From assembly GCA_003255025.1 (NCBI GenBank), contig QANY01005060.1:124001-188000 (forward strand): DNA of 64,000 bases. Direction: 5' to 3'. The stretch comes from Datisca glomerata. Its lineage: Eukaryota; Streptophyta; Magnoliopsida; Cucurbitales; Datiscaceae. Positions 38,803 to 51,075 of this stretch are shown one piece after another; the stretch's first letter is position 1; every line of letters starts with the position of its first letter. The notes under the pieces were generated by a model. That model worked only from the letters and a program-made list of their open reading frames with translations. It did no database searches and was not told the origin of the DNA. Position numbers and translations under genes: made by a program.

Positions 38803-38908
38803 AACTGTTAAGGCTGAGGAAGTACTCACTATAATATCCAAACTAGAATTCACTCGTAAGTTGTTAATGGTATGTGTCATTTTACTGAAACCATGTATGT
38901 TACAAATT

Positions 38909-39227
38909 CTAGTGCTCCCACATCGTAAGTTTCTCTTTTACTCTCCATCATAGCTGTTCAATGAGACCATGTATATACTAATGTAAACTGTATATAACCA
39001 TGACTATAAGCTCTACTAGTCATGATCATGTTGCTAACTCAAAGGCACTCAATATGTAACTGTTAAGGCTGAGGAAGTACTCACTGTAATATAGTAAGTT
39101 CAGGAAACAATCAATGAGCACTAAGTGGGACGTCACCCAAGTCGCGTCTGGGTAAGGTCCATTGAGCAGAGATTGTGTTAGGACCGTTGACCCCTGTAAA
39201 ACGTTGACAGACGTGCTCAGTGTGAGT
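38909..39227 (+). repeat. Pararetroviral leader, copy 1
   Basis: This matches 40967-41285 over about 319 bp with few differences, from GTGCTCCCACA to GCTCAGTGTG. A 33 bp piece of the same leader (CTGTTAAGGCTGAGGAAGTA and following bases) occurs a third time just upstream at about 38804-38836. Confidence 0.9.
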
Positions 39228-39304
39228 TATTTTGTTATCTGAATTGATTGGACCTACAGTGTTTAGCCTCCTCACTTGATGGGTGCGCGTTGGTTAGCCC
39301 AAGT

Positions 39305-39320
39305 TGGTATCAGAGCCATG
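39305..39320 (+). other. Primer binding site of the pararetroviral sequence
   Basis: TGGTATCAGAGCCATG is the complement of the methionine tRNA 3' end, used by caulimovirids and by copia elements. It lies 66 bp before the movement-gene start, as in a viral leader. Confidence 0.85.
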
Positions 39321-39385
39321 ATTAGTCTTGGTTATAGTACTGTTTATATCCTCTTTACATTAGACATACATGGTCACACACATAC

Positions 39386-40472
39386 ATGTCTGACATTAGT
39401 TCTGCATCTATACAATCCGTAGCTAATACAGTAACCTCCATGTCTGAGGTAACCGAATTAATTGCATATCAAGGTGTAAAAGAAGCCTTAGATAAATGGA
39501 CTATACCTAAGGTAAAACCTGAAACAATATATAAAATTGGAACATTTGATTTCAAGTAGCCGTAAAATCATTAAAACATTTGAATATGCCATCCCATTAC
39601 AGCATAATGATTATGTTTTATATCTGTTGCATTTGCATGATTTATATCCATTCATGCAAAAATATAAATATGTGCATATAGGCTTATGCAAATTGTATTA
39701 AAACCTTTAACTCTGCTAGGACAGTACACCAGCATACAATGCACCCTTCGAGATGGTAGGTGTCTGAACTGGAAAGCTTCTCTTATGGGAGCCATAGAGA
39801 CTAGTTTATCTCATGGACCTGTTTATTTTAATATTTATCCAAATTTAAGCATTGCATTATCTGATAGCAACATAGCCAAAGTATTTGCACTGAGAGTTCA
39901 GTCACATGGCTATGATTATCTTCCAGGATCGTCTCCCTTTGCTATCTATCCTCTTTAGGATTCATCTTAAGGTTTTGACAACCTTGAATCCTTACACCAG
40001 AAAGCAAAGTGAGCAAGGACATGCCGTCCTTATTGATACTAATATGTTTCACAGCCAAGTGGCTGTTCCTCGCATGATTTCCTAGTCTGACATCACCTTT
40101 CCTGACACCTGGCAAATTCCTCAGGCTGTCCCTACCAGACCTGTAATCCGACAATCCCTTAAAGATGTCATCCAAACTCAATGTGGCACTGTCTATCTTC
40201 GTTTTCAGAAACCATCTCTATCTCTGACCAGAAGCCCTTCTAGTCTAAGCAGCCATAATATTCCTCCCTATCATGTGGAAATACCCGAATCTTCTAGGGC
40301 CTCTGTACCTGAACCTCATGGCTCAGAGGAATATGATCATTCTTTTCCCCTGGAGGATCAGATTAGAGGAATTCACATCATCGGAAATCAGATTTCTCAT
40401 GGTGTTTATGAATCCACCATCAATCGAAGGCCCATGAGCCCAACCACAAGTGACATGCAATTCTATATTTAG
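39386..40472 (+). pseudogene. Caulimovirid movement-protein-like gene, broken
   Basis: The ATG at 39386 opens a frame with IPKVKPETIYKIGTFDFK, then a stop at 39558. The same protein continues in another frame (EYAIPL, LYPFMQKYKYVHIGL), and after a further shift in the open stretch 39686-39958 (LKPLTLLGQYTS, LRDGRCLNWKASLMGAIETS, GPVYFNIYPN). The C-terminal part runs to 40472 with additional stops. The 30K-type movement proteins of this family open cell-to-cell channels. At least two frame changes and two stops make it inactive. Confidence 0.75.
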
Positions 40473-40700
40473 ATGGATTTTACACCCAATAGTATGTTAA
40501 GACAAAGTCTTCACCAGGATTTTATGCAACCAAAATATAAGGATTTTAGATATTGGTATTTCGCCAACCATAATCCTCAACAACTCTTAGATCTGAAGAA
40601 CATGTACTACTTCCGATTAGAACAGGATCAACGCCTTCAGTCTTTCCCTGAATGGTATTACCAGCTCACTCAAAGAATCAAAATAAAATATGACCAATAG
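40473..40700 (+). pseudogene. Start of the next viral frame, truncated
   Basis: A 75-codon frame begins directly after the stop of the movement-like gene, as viral genes in this family often do, and ends where the promoter-like region begins. It is Gln, Tyr and Phe rich (FRYWYFANHNPQQLLDLKNM). I cannot assign it to coat or polymerase with confidence. Confidence 0.5.
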
Positions 40701-40775
40701 TTACATAATAATTGTGTGTAATTACTTTAGTCTACTCTAGTTACTTTTTATTTGAATTGAGTCACTTTTCTGTAT

Positions 40776-40782
40776 TATAAAA
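40776..40782 (+). promoter_or_regulatory. Promoter-like TATA box of the pararetroviral sequence
   Basis: TTATAAAAGGGCATCTC is followed by a pyrimidine-rich stretch and then the leader repeat. This matches the place of the full-length transcript promoter in a caulimovirid. Activity is unknown. Confidence 0.5.
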
Positions 40783-40966
40783 GGGCATCTCACCCTTGTT
40801 GAGAAGTAGAAGATTTTCCTTTCGTGTGTTTAATAGAATGCTCATGTGTTGAGCCCTTATGTTTGCCTTTACACTCTCTCTCTAAATTCTCTCTCTCTCA
40901 TCTCTTAGCTCCATCACTTTCCTGCTCACACCTGCACATACATAACGTTGTTGTGCTCAAGTGCTC

Positions 40967-41285
40967 CAGTGCTCCCACACCGTAAGTTTCTCTTTTACTC
41001 TCCATCGTAGTTGTCCATGAGACCATGTACGTACTAATGTAAACTGTATATAACCATGACTATAAGCTCTACTAGTCATGATCCTGTTGCTAACTCAAAG
41101 GCACTCAATGTGTAACTGTTAAGACTGAGGAAGTACTCACTGTAATACAATAAGTTCAGAAAACAATCAATGAACACTGAGTGGGACGTCACCCACGTCG
41201 CGTCTGGGTAAGGTCCGTTGAGCAGAGATTGCGTTAGGACCGTTGACCCCTATAAAATGTTGGCAGACATGCTCAGTGTGTGTTT
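40967..41285 (+). repeat. Pararetroviral leader, copy 2
   Basis: This is the direct repeat of 38909-39227. It has no primer site downstream; the sequence diverges directly after GCTCAGTGTG. Confidence 0.9.
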
Positions 41286-41466
41286 GGATCTGATACAACC
41301 TCCATGGCCACATCAAGCACCAACCCGAAAGAAGTCCTCTTGACACCAGCACTGTTGTGTGGAGAGATAACGAGTTTTTATCTCCCATGGATCTTCCATC
41401 CATTTTTCATCATTCGGTTCAATTATGAGGATTATTTCCTCAGATATTCAGTTAATAATGTACTGT

Positions 41467-41578
41467 ATTAAAATAAACAGGTCCATGAGATAAACTAGTC
41501 TCTATGGCTCTCATAAGAGAAACTTTCCAGTTCAGACACCCACCATCTCGAAGGGTGCATTGTATGCTGGTGTTCTGT
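41467..41578 (-). pseudogene. Inverted fragment of the movement-like gene
   Basis: This is the reverse complement of about 39719-39836, for example AGATAAACTAGTCTCTATGG and TTTCCAGTTCAGACACC, with a few differences. It shows that the locus was assembled from pieces in both orientations. Confidence 0.88.
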
Positions 41579-41666
41579 CATCATTCTTTATGAATTCCAA
41601 TCTGAAACCTGTAGTGATATTCCTAATGCCTTTTGGGATAGAAAGTAACACATTATATCATTGCCA

Positions 41667-41801
41667 TATCAGCCAGACTTCAATGAGAAGAATATTCCTA
41701 CCAAATCGAGACCTAGCCAAATGAAAAAGAAATATTTGGAACTCTGCAAAACTGACATTGAATCTCTGTTACAAAAAAAATTAATTAGACCCATTGTGTG
41801 T
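41667..41801 (+). pseudogene. Start of a caulimovirid reverse transcriptase, fragment
   Basis: A plus-strand frame encodes a segment with IPTKSRPSQM, then KTDIESLLQKKLIRPIV. This corresponds to the entry of the reverse transcriptase domain in caulimovirids (a helix followed by LIRPS). It ends at a TA microsatellite near 41806-41818. Confidence 0.65.
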
Positions 41802-42227
41802 GTAATATATATATATATCATTTATGACTCATGAGAGCTTTTAATTTTTTATTATAAATTTGTTAAAGATAGTAAATGAATATAGTAGGAAGATATGTAA
41901 TTTTGGTTATACAAACCATAAATTTACTTATTTTTTATGATTATAAAATTAGTTGTCTAATTTTATATTAAGTTTCTAAATAGTTTATATATGTATATAA
42001 AGCCTGAAAATGATTACGTGAATAATCGGTCAATTAAAATTAGTAAAAATGACCAAAACAATGAATCATTAGTTTATATCGAATCAATGCTGGTTCCCTA
42101 TGAGAATTTTAAAAATTCAAACACTACCATTAAAATCCCCCTTTTCGGTCATTTTCCGCATCTCCTTAATTCCTTATTGGCCGAACGTCGACCTATAAAC
42201 GACGTCGTATATTTTTATTGTCACACC
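41802..42227. other. AT-rich spacer upstream of RPT4
   Basis: No gene is visible. The last 100 bp are less AT-rich and contain TTATTGGCC (a CCAAT-type box) at about 42174 and two ACGTCG or GACGTCG motifs. They probably form the proximal promoter of RPT4. Confidence 0.45.
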
Positions 42228-42234
42228 TATAAAA
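42228..42234 (+). promoter_or_regulatory. Probable TATA box of RPT4
   Basis: CCTATAAAATC lies 115 bp before the RPT4 start codon, leaving a leader of about 80 bp. Confidence 0.5.
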
Positions 42235-42342
42235 TCAAAGAAGAGCATCAAAAAGCTTCTTGTTTTACAAGCTTTCTGAGAGAGACAATCCCATTTCTTC
42301 GATCTCCGAGCTGCGACTGCTACTAGGTCTGTTCGTGCTACG

Positions 42343-45340
<2,998 letters not shown>

Positions 45341-45876
45341 AAATTTTACAATTTGCTCTACAAAGTCATGGATCTGTCACAGTGCAACCTTTTCTAGTCT
45401 TGTGAAGGAATCTGAATCTCGGTGAAGTATTCTCACCAAAACGAGCACAATTCCTGGGTTGCATCTAATTCTTTAAACTTGTAGTAGCTTATCACAGCTT
45501 AAAGGGGTGAATTTCATGGCTATATTTGCTTTAATAGTTATATATTCGTCCCCTGCACCATTTTGGCATAAAGATATTCATTGTGCTTTTACATTACTGT
45601 ATTCATTGTGATCTTGAAAGTTCTTGCAATCTATTTTTCTTAAAATTGACTTTCTCGGTTTTCGTGTACTAAGCGTATGGTTAGTATGGTTAGAACGTAA
45701 CAATAGTCTTTGAAGAAGATGACCATTGTGAACAATCAAAATGCAAACCCTTATCGACATAGCCTTTTCAACAAGCTCATTAGATTTTCACACAACAATG
45801 GATGTGGCATTGAAGAAGATGACCATCTGTGAACAAGCTTTGCCACAAGTTCTATGATGGGTATTGCCCAATTCAA
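45341..45876. other. Shared 3' region between convergent RPT4 and TLC genes
   Basis: Only 536 bp separate the two stop codons, so the 3' untranslated regions of the two genes must fit here and may overlap. No other feature is visible. Confidence 0.6.
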
Positions 45877-47735
45877 TCATTTCGTTTTGGATGTAGCTCT
45901 ATTGGTCAATTTGTATTTCACCATCCTCACTATCTTGTAGAACCAGAAAGCACTGACAAGCTGCAATCCTACTGCCATGGCCTGCAGAGTTTGTGGTTTT
46001 TTATCAATTTATCAAGTAAAGTTTTACAGACTTCAGCAGATGTTGCACACAAAACGTTTGAAGAATTACCTTAATGAGAAAAGGATTGCTGGCTGATAGT
46101 GTCACATAAGTAAGATAAGGCCCTCCTACCATCCTAGCCAATGAGAATATGACTGAAAATGCAATCTGTCAAATACCCATTATAAGGTAGCATGTTAACT
46201 TTGATTTTCACATGAAATCACACAAATCCTTTCCATGTTCCATGTCAAGTTGATAACTAAATATCAAATGTACTTTTAAGTATCAAAAGTACATTTCAGA
46301 AAAAAAAAAATCTATTAAATGCTTAATCAAGATCTTTAGAGTATCTACAAACTTTTGGGTAAAATGCATTTTTGGTCTTTCAAGTTACTTTGATTCTCAA
46401 TATAGTCCTTGTACGTCTAATTTTCTCAATTAAGCTCCACTAACGATTCAAACGCGGCAATCAAATCCCTGATTGATTTTTTCATCTTAATGGTGAGTTT
46501 GAGATTTTTTCATCTAAAAATACTTTAATGCATTAAAAAAATGTTACTGTAAAATCTTGTTGTTTGAACCATATTTAGTATATGAAAACATTTTTATGAG
46601 TTCTTGTTGTTTGAACCACATTTAGTATATGAAAACATTTTTACAAGAAACTCATGCTCAAATTTTTTTAAAATATTTATACATAAATATATTTTAAAAT
46701 ATATGTAATTGTTTCGTTGAAAGACATATATGACAAAATAATGAATTAAGATGTTATTTTTAATTTATAAAAATATTTTTAATTATAAACACTAATAAAC
46801 ACGTTCTAAGATCTTGAACCTAAAAATCACATATGTTGATAATATGAACGTTTATAATTCTCATCCATGTATCATTTGATTGTTCTTGTCATCAAGGACA
46901 AAAACTGTAAGGGTTTTTAGAAATTGTTTTTTTTTTGTTTTAAAATCAATCCTACAGAGAACCAATGCCCAAACCATTTAGATTTTTTGTTTTGAACAAA
47001 TCATTTAGATTTCAATTGCTGGTTATAAAATAAGATGAAAAACGGAAATAAAAAATATCCAAAAAAAATATGAGGGAAGAGTAACGTACATCGGCAGCCA
47101 AGTTAAGATCAGTGTCCCTGAAACCAAGCTCTTTAAGAACTTCTCTGAAATGGAGGAAAGGACTTGATATCTCTGTTATCCACACTGCTGCTACCATCTC
47201 CGATCCACACTGCATGCAGATCACCACTACTATTACTAATTAACATTGTAGTGTATGTACTGTGGCAAAGAAATTGAGAAAAGAAGAGAAGGGTACTTTT
47301 TGATAGGCAAGGCCGGCTCCAATCCCAACAATGCTGACCAAATGGTGAATGGAATTGTCTATATTGAATTTCTTGTCAAATTGGCAACACCCTAAATCAT
47401 ATATCAGATATGATACACTCACTGCTAATGTTTTCATCTGCTCACAAATCAGACACCCACCATCAATTCTCTGTATGTGTGTGTGTGTGTATGAGAGAGA
47501 GAGAGAGAGAGAGAGGGGAAGAGAGAGAGAGAGAGGGGNNNNNNNNNNNNNNNNNNNNNNNNNNNNNNNNNNNNNNNNNNNNNNNNNNNNNNNNNNNNNN
47601 NNNNNNNNNNNNNNNNNNNNNNNNNNNNNNNNNNNNNNNNNNNNNNNNNNNNNNNNNNNNNNNNNNNNNNNNNNNNNNNNNNNNNNNNNNNNNNNNNNNN
47701 NNNNNNNNNNNNNNNNNNNNNNNNNNNNNNNNNNN

Positions 47736-47784
<49 letters not shown>

Positions 47785-47999
47785 TGAGGAGAAGATTTTG
47801 AAGCCAGAGGACAAACTGGGCAGCTCCAATCTTGAACAGAGAGTAAAGCTAAAATGACAGCTAAAGCTGCATGGATTGTAGACACTATCCGGTTGCAGAA
47901 TTCAAAAGATTGTTTTGGGAAAAAAATTCTGATTACCAGAAAAGCTGCTGTCCATGAAACAACACCCATAATAACCACGTTGACAACATAATCTTCCAT
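45877..47999 (-). CDS. TLC-domain membrane protein
   Basis: Five minus-strand exons join in frame: 47781-47999, 47297-47437, 47090-47209, 46070-46165 and 45877-45981, giving 226 residues. The start MEDYVVNVVIMGVVSW opens a first membrane helix; several hydrophobic segments follow. Conserved text includes CPVCPLASKSSPQQ, DNSIHHLVSIVGIGAGLAYQ, AAVWITEISSPFLHFRE, ARMVGGPYLTYVTLSA and LQLVSAFWFYKI. The TLC (TRAM-LAG1-CLN8) fold spans membranes and is linked to lipid sensing or ceramide-related functions in other family members; the role of this plant subgroup is not established. The protein ends in a Lys-rich tail (RATSKTK). Intron 1 contains a GA/CT microsatellite and a 197-base gap. All junctions are GT-AG. 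Confidence 0.9.
47481..47780. repeat. TG and GA microsatellites with an assembly gap (47539-47735)
   Basis: A short (TG)n run is followed by (GA)n, then 197 N, then (GA)n up to 47779. The whole array lies in intron 1 of the TLC gene. The gap is probably an unresolved longer GA repeat; translations through it have no meaning. Confidence 0.95.
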
Positions 48000-50022
48000 T
48001 TCTAAGAGCTACTTTGAAGCTTCTCTGAAAAACAGAGAAAAATGAGGGAAAATTGACCCAAAATTCAACAACTTTCCAAGCAAATGTGAAGAAACTGAGA
48101 TTATGAGTTGGAAAAAAATGGGTTTCAATCTGAGTAAGTAGTTGGACTAATTAATGAAGTCAGCTAGATTAGGGTGAAAGTAGGTTTAACAATATTTAAA
48201 GCTCTTCTCATCTCTAGACCAAACTCAACAAATGGCTTTTGTCATTACTTGCAAAATTTAAGTCTTTTATATTTCATTTGCATTTGAATTAAGGGAAGTC
48301 GCTGTCAACCAGTCCTACAGTCAGCTTGGATAACTTGCTGAGGTTTTTGTAGATGGGGCCTATCCTTTTAATAATGCATAGAGGTTTGTTTGTAAGATTA
48401 TGTCATCAATTAATTAAGGTAAGTTGTTTTACACCTTTCTTTAAAAAAATCATTTTTTCTCGAATATAAATTATATTTTCAAGATGAAAAATTACAATAA
48501 CTTGAATCATTCTTATGATGATCTGGATCATCTCATCTTCCGTTGAACATGATATTATTTATGTTTGGACCGTGTATTCAAAAAATAGATGATTTGAATT
48601 CGATTGGACTAAAAGATAAAATTGAAAATTATTATTACATGCAGTCAGTAGATTTGAGTAGTGTAATCTAAATTAATGATTCAGGTACACTGAACATCAC
48701 CTCTTTTCAAGATTACTCAACTGAAACATGAAGGAGAGATCCCATTTTTCTTTTGAGGAATAGATGGAGAAACTTAAACCACTAAGTTAACCTCAATGAT
48801 AAAAAAATAAATTCATTTATTTTACTATTGTTTACTGTAGATTTTTACATGTTCCATATTTTCAGTAAATTATAGATTTTGAAGAGCATCATGCTTTGGG
48901 CTGAAACTCCATTTTGCTACGAAATCTCATGAAAATTTATAGATCATTAGGATGAGTTTTACTGGATAAAATGATATAATAATTAGTTTTATATTATTCT
49001 TTAAAATAGTTTTTTATTTAAAGGTTATATTTAAAAGAAATTACAATAAGTGCACAAGTTTTGAAAGTCAATTTAAGAAATAACAGTTTTTTTTTTCAAA
49101 CTTTAGATAAGTAGATAATTTTTCTTGCCACATCATCAACCAACTGTTGCAAAATTATTGTTTAACGATTTTAACCTTGAATATATAGATTTTATAATCT
49201 GATTTGGTGGATCCTTTTAATTAATTAAAAGTCTTATAATTAATGATTTCTAATTCAAATATTATTTCATTGATTTTTTTTAATTAAATTAGGGGATAAT
49301 TAATGATTGATTATATTTTTCTTAATATCAGTTAAAGTTTGTTAAGAAAATATTCTTTCAAATTAATGACATTATCAATACCTCTGATATACCCAAAAAA
49401 CTATCAGTATATCAAATTTTGAATTTTGAACGGTTATGGAAAATTAATATGTTACTTGTTAAATGGCTATGGTAAATCAAATTTTAAATTTTGAGCATCA
49501 ATTACATTATTAATTCTAGCATCTTATATCATCTAATATACCTCTCATATACCCGAAAAATCATCAAACACACTATATATAGATTAGAGTCATTTTAGTA
49601 AAAAATTATTGATAGATTAGAAAACCTGCTATTTAACTAAACTATTAAAAAATTATTATTTCTTAAAATAACCCTAAAAGCTTGTTTATTCTGTAAAATT
49701 TTCCAATATCTAACCCGTTGCTGCTGAAGATGACCACCTCGTTTAGAACAAGAGGTGATTCGTTTCAAGCTTTTCAGGCTTTGATCCAAAGGACAAAGTA
49801 ATGTGTGCTGAATAACCATAGGCTGATCCATTTGAACGAGGCCCATTCGGAGCGAGTTTTCTTTGGGCCATTGATTCATCGTAAATTAGGCCTGCGTATT
49901 GTCCTTCTTTGGTACGAAAGTACGACCGATCATGGAGGGAAAATGTTACTGTTCAATTCCCCTCGGTCAGAAAGACTGTAACCACTTCGGAATCTGAGTT
50001 TCTCAGTTCAGAGGATTGAATT
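48000..50022. other. Intergenic DNA; probable promoter side of two divergent genes
   Basis: The part near 48000-48200 should hold the TLC promoter. The middle is AT-rich and empty. From about 49700 the composition becomes less AT-rich, and 49870-50022 looks like the original promoter and leader of the Rossmann-fold gene, now separated from its coding part by the LTR element. The frame at 49637-49879 (minus) is not recognised. Confidence 0.4.
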
Positions 50023-51075
50023 TGTAAATGATTTGTTTTTTATGAAAAATTAATTTAAAGAGAAAATGAGAGAATAAAGACACAATTATTTACGTGAAAA
50101 ACCCTTAAAGGAAAGAAAAATCATGAGAAATTTGTTGATGTTCACTTGTGCAAAAAATGATTTTACATAGTTATTGATGAGAGAAGAGAGAAATGACAGT
50201 GCCTTTAGTTAAGGTTTTCTTGGGTTGCCTCACCTATCTCTTCTTTTCTTTTTCATGTGCTTGTACTTATAGGTCTGATAATGATAATAATAATAATAAT
50301 ATCAGATGACGTCAGACCTAAGATAACACTCATTCGTGGGATCTATTTTCTTCTTTATGTTGTATCTGTCACACTCAGCCGTTCATCAGTCGCTACCACA
50401 TGGTAGTTCCCCGTGGTTCTGAGCCAATTAGTCAGAACCACTTGGTGACTGACCAATCCTGTCTTGTCCAAGTGATGCAGCTTGCCCAATCAATCATGAC
50501 CACTCAATTGTCAGTTTGAACCCTCCTTTTCGTTCTGATGTTCTATCTTGTCCAAGACGTAATGATTCCCCATTCTCGAGATATCGGTTCCCATTCTTGA
50601 AGCCATGATCCCTGTTTTTGTGATGTTAGTTCCCTGTTCTGGAAGTGATGATCCCCGTTCTTGTGATGTTGGTTCCCGTTCTGAAGGCGATGATCTTCAC
50701 GTTCTCGAGATGTTGGTTCCCATTCTGGAGGCGATGCACCCCGTTCTTGTGATGTTGGTTCCTGTTCTGGCGGTGATGATTTCCCGCTCTCAAGATGTCG
50801 GTTCTCGTTCTAGAGGTAATGATCTCCGTTTTGTGATGTTGGTCCCTTTTCTGGAGGCGATGATCTCTCGTTCTCGATATGTCGGTTCCTGTTCTGGAGG
50901 CGATGATCTCCCATTCTTGAGATGTCGATTCCCGTTCTGAAAGTGATGATCTCCTATTCTCGAGATGTTTCACGACTTCAGCCAGTCATTTGTTTCTACA
51001 TTCTCAATGCTTCTTATGAGTCCTGGGAGAGTCCATTTTGTTCCACGTGATAGCGATGTAGTTTTTATCTGTTCA
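50023..51075 (-). repeat. Left long terminal repeat of the non-coding element
   Basis: This is homologous to 54067-55337, for example GGCAGTGCCTTTAGTTAAGG in the right copy against GACAGTGCCTTTAGTTAAGG here, and GAACCACTTGGTGACT in both. From about 50585 to 50970 it consists of a minisatellite with a unit of about 43 bp. A (TAA)n run lies at about 50282-50300. Confidence 0.75.

Larger units (their letters stand above)
38803..41801 (+). mobile_element. Rearranged endogenous caulimovirid-like sequence
   Basis: This is an old integrated plant pararetrovirus remnant. It contains two direct copies of a leader region (38909-39227 and 40967-41285), a methionine-tRNA primer site, and a movement-protein-like gene broken by stops. 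It also contains a promoter-like TATA region, an inverted piece of the movement gene (41467-41578) and the start of a reverse transcriptase (41667-41801). The order leader, movement gene, promoter, leader shows that most of the coat and polymerase region is deleted. It is comparable to florendovirus or petuvirus-type endogenous copies; the genus is not certain. It cannot encode a functional virus as seen here. Confidence 0.75.

Noticed and set aside
38909..41285. Reading the two 319 bp repeats as LTRs of an ordinary copia element
   Set aside because: A copia-like primer site is present, but the sequence between the repeats encodes a movement-protein-like gene. A promoter-like region also lies before the second repeat, which fits a pararetroviral leader better.
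47349..48000. Frames running through the N gap
   Set aside because: They consist of GA repeat and unknown bases. Only the TLC exons on the minus strand have real coding content.
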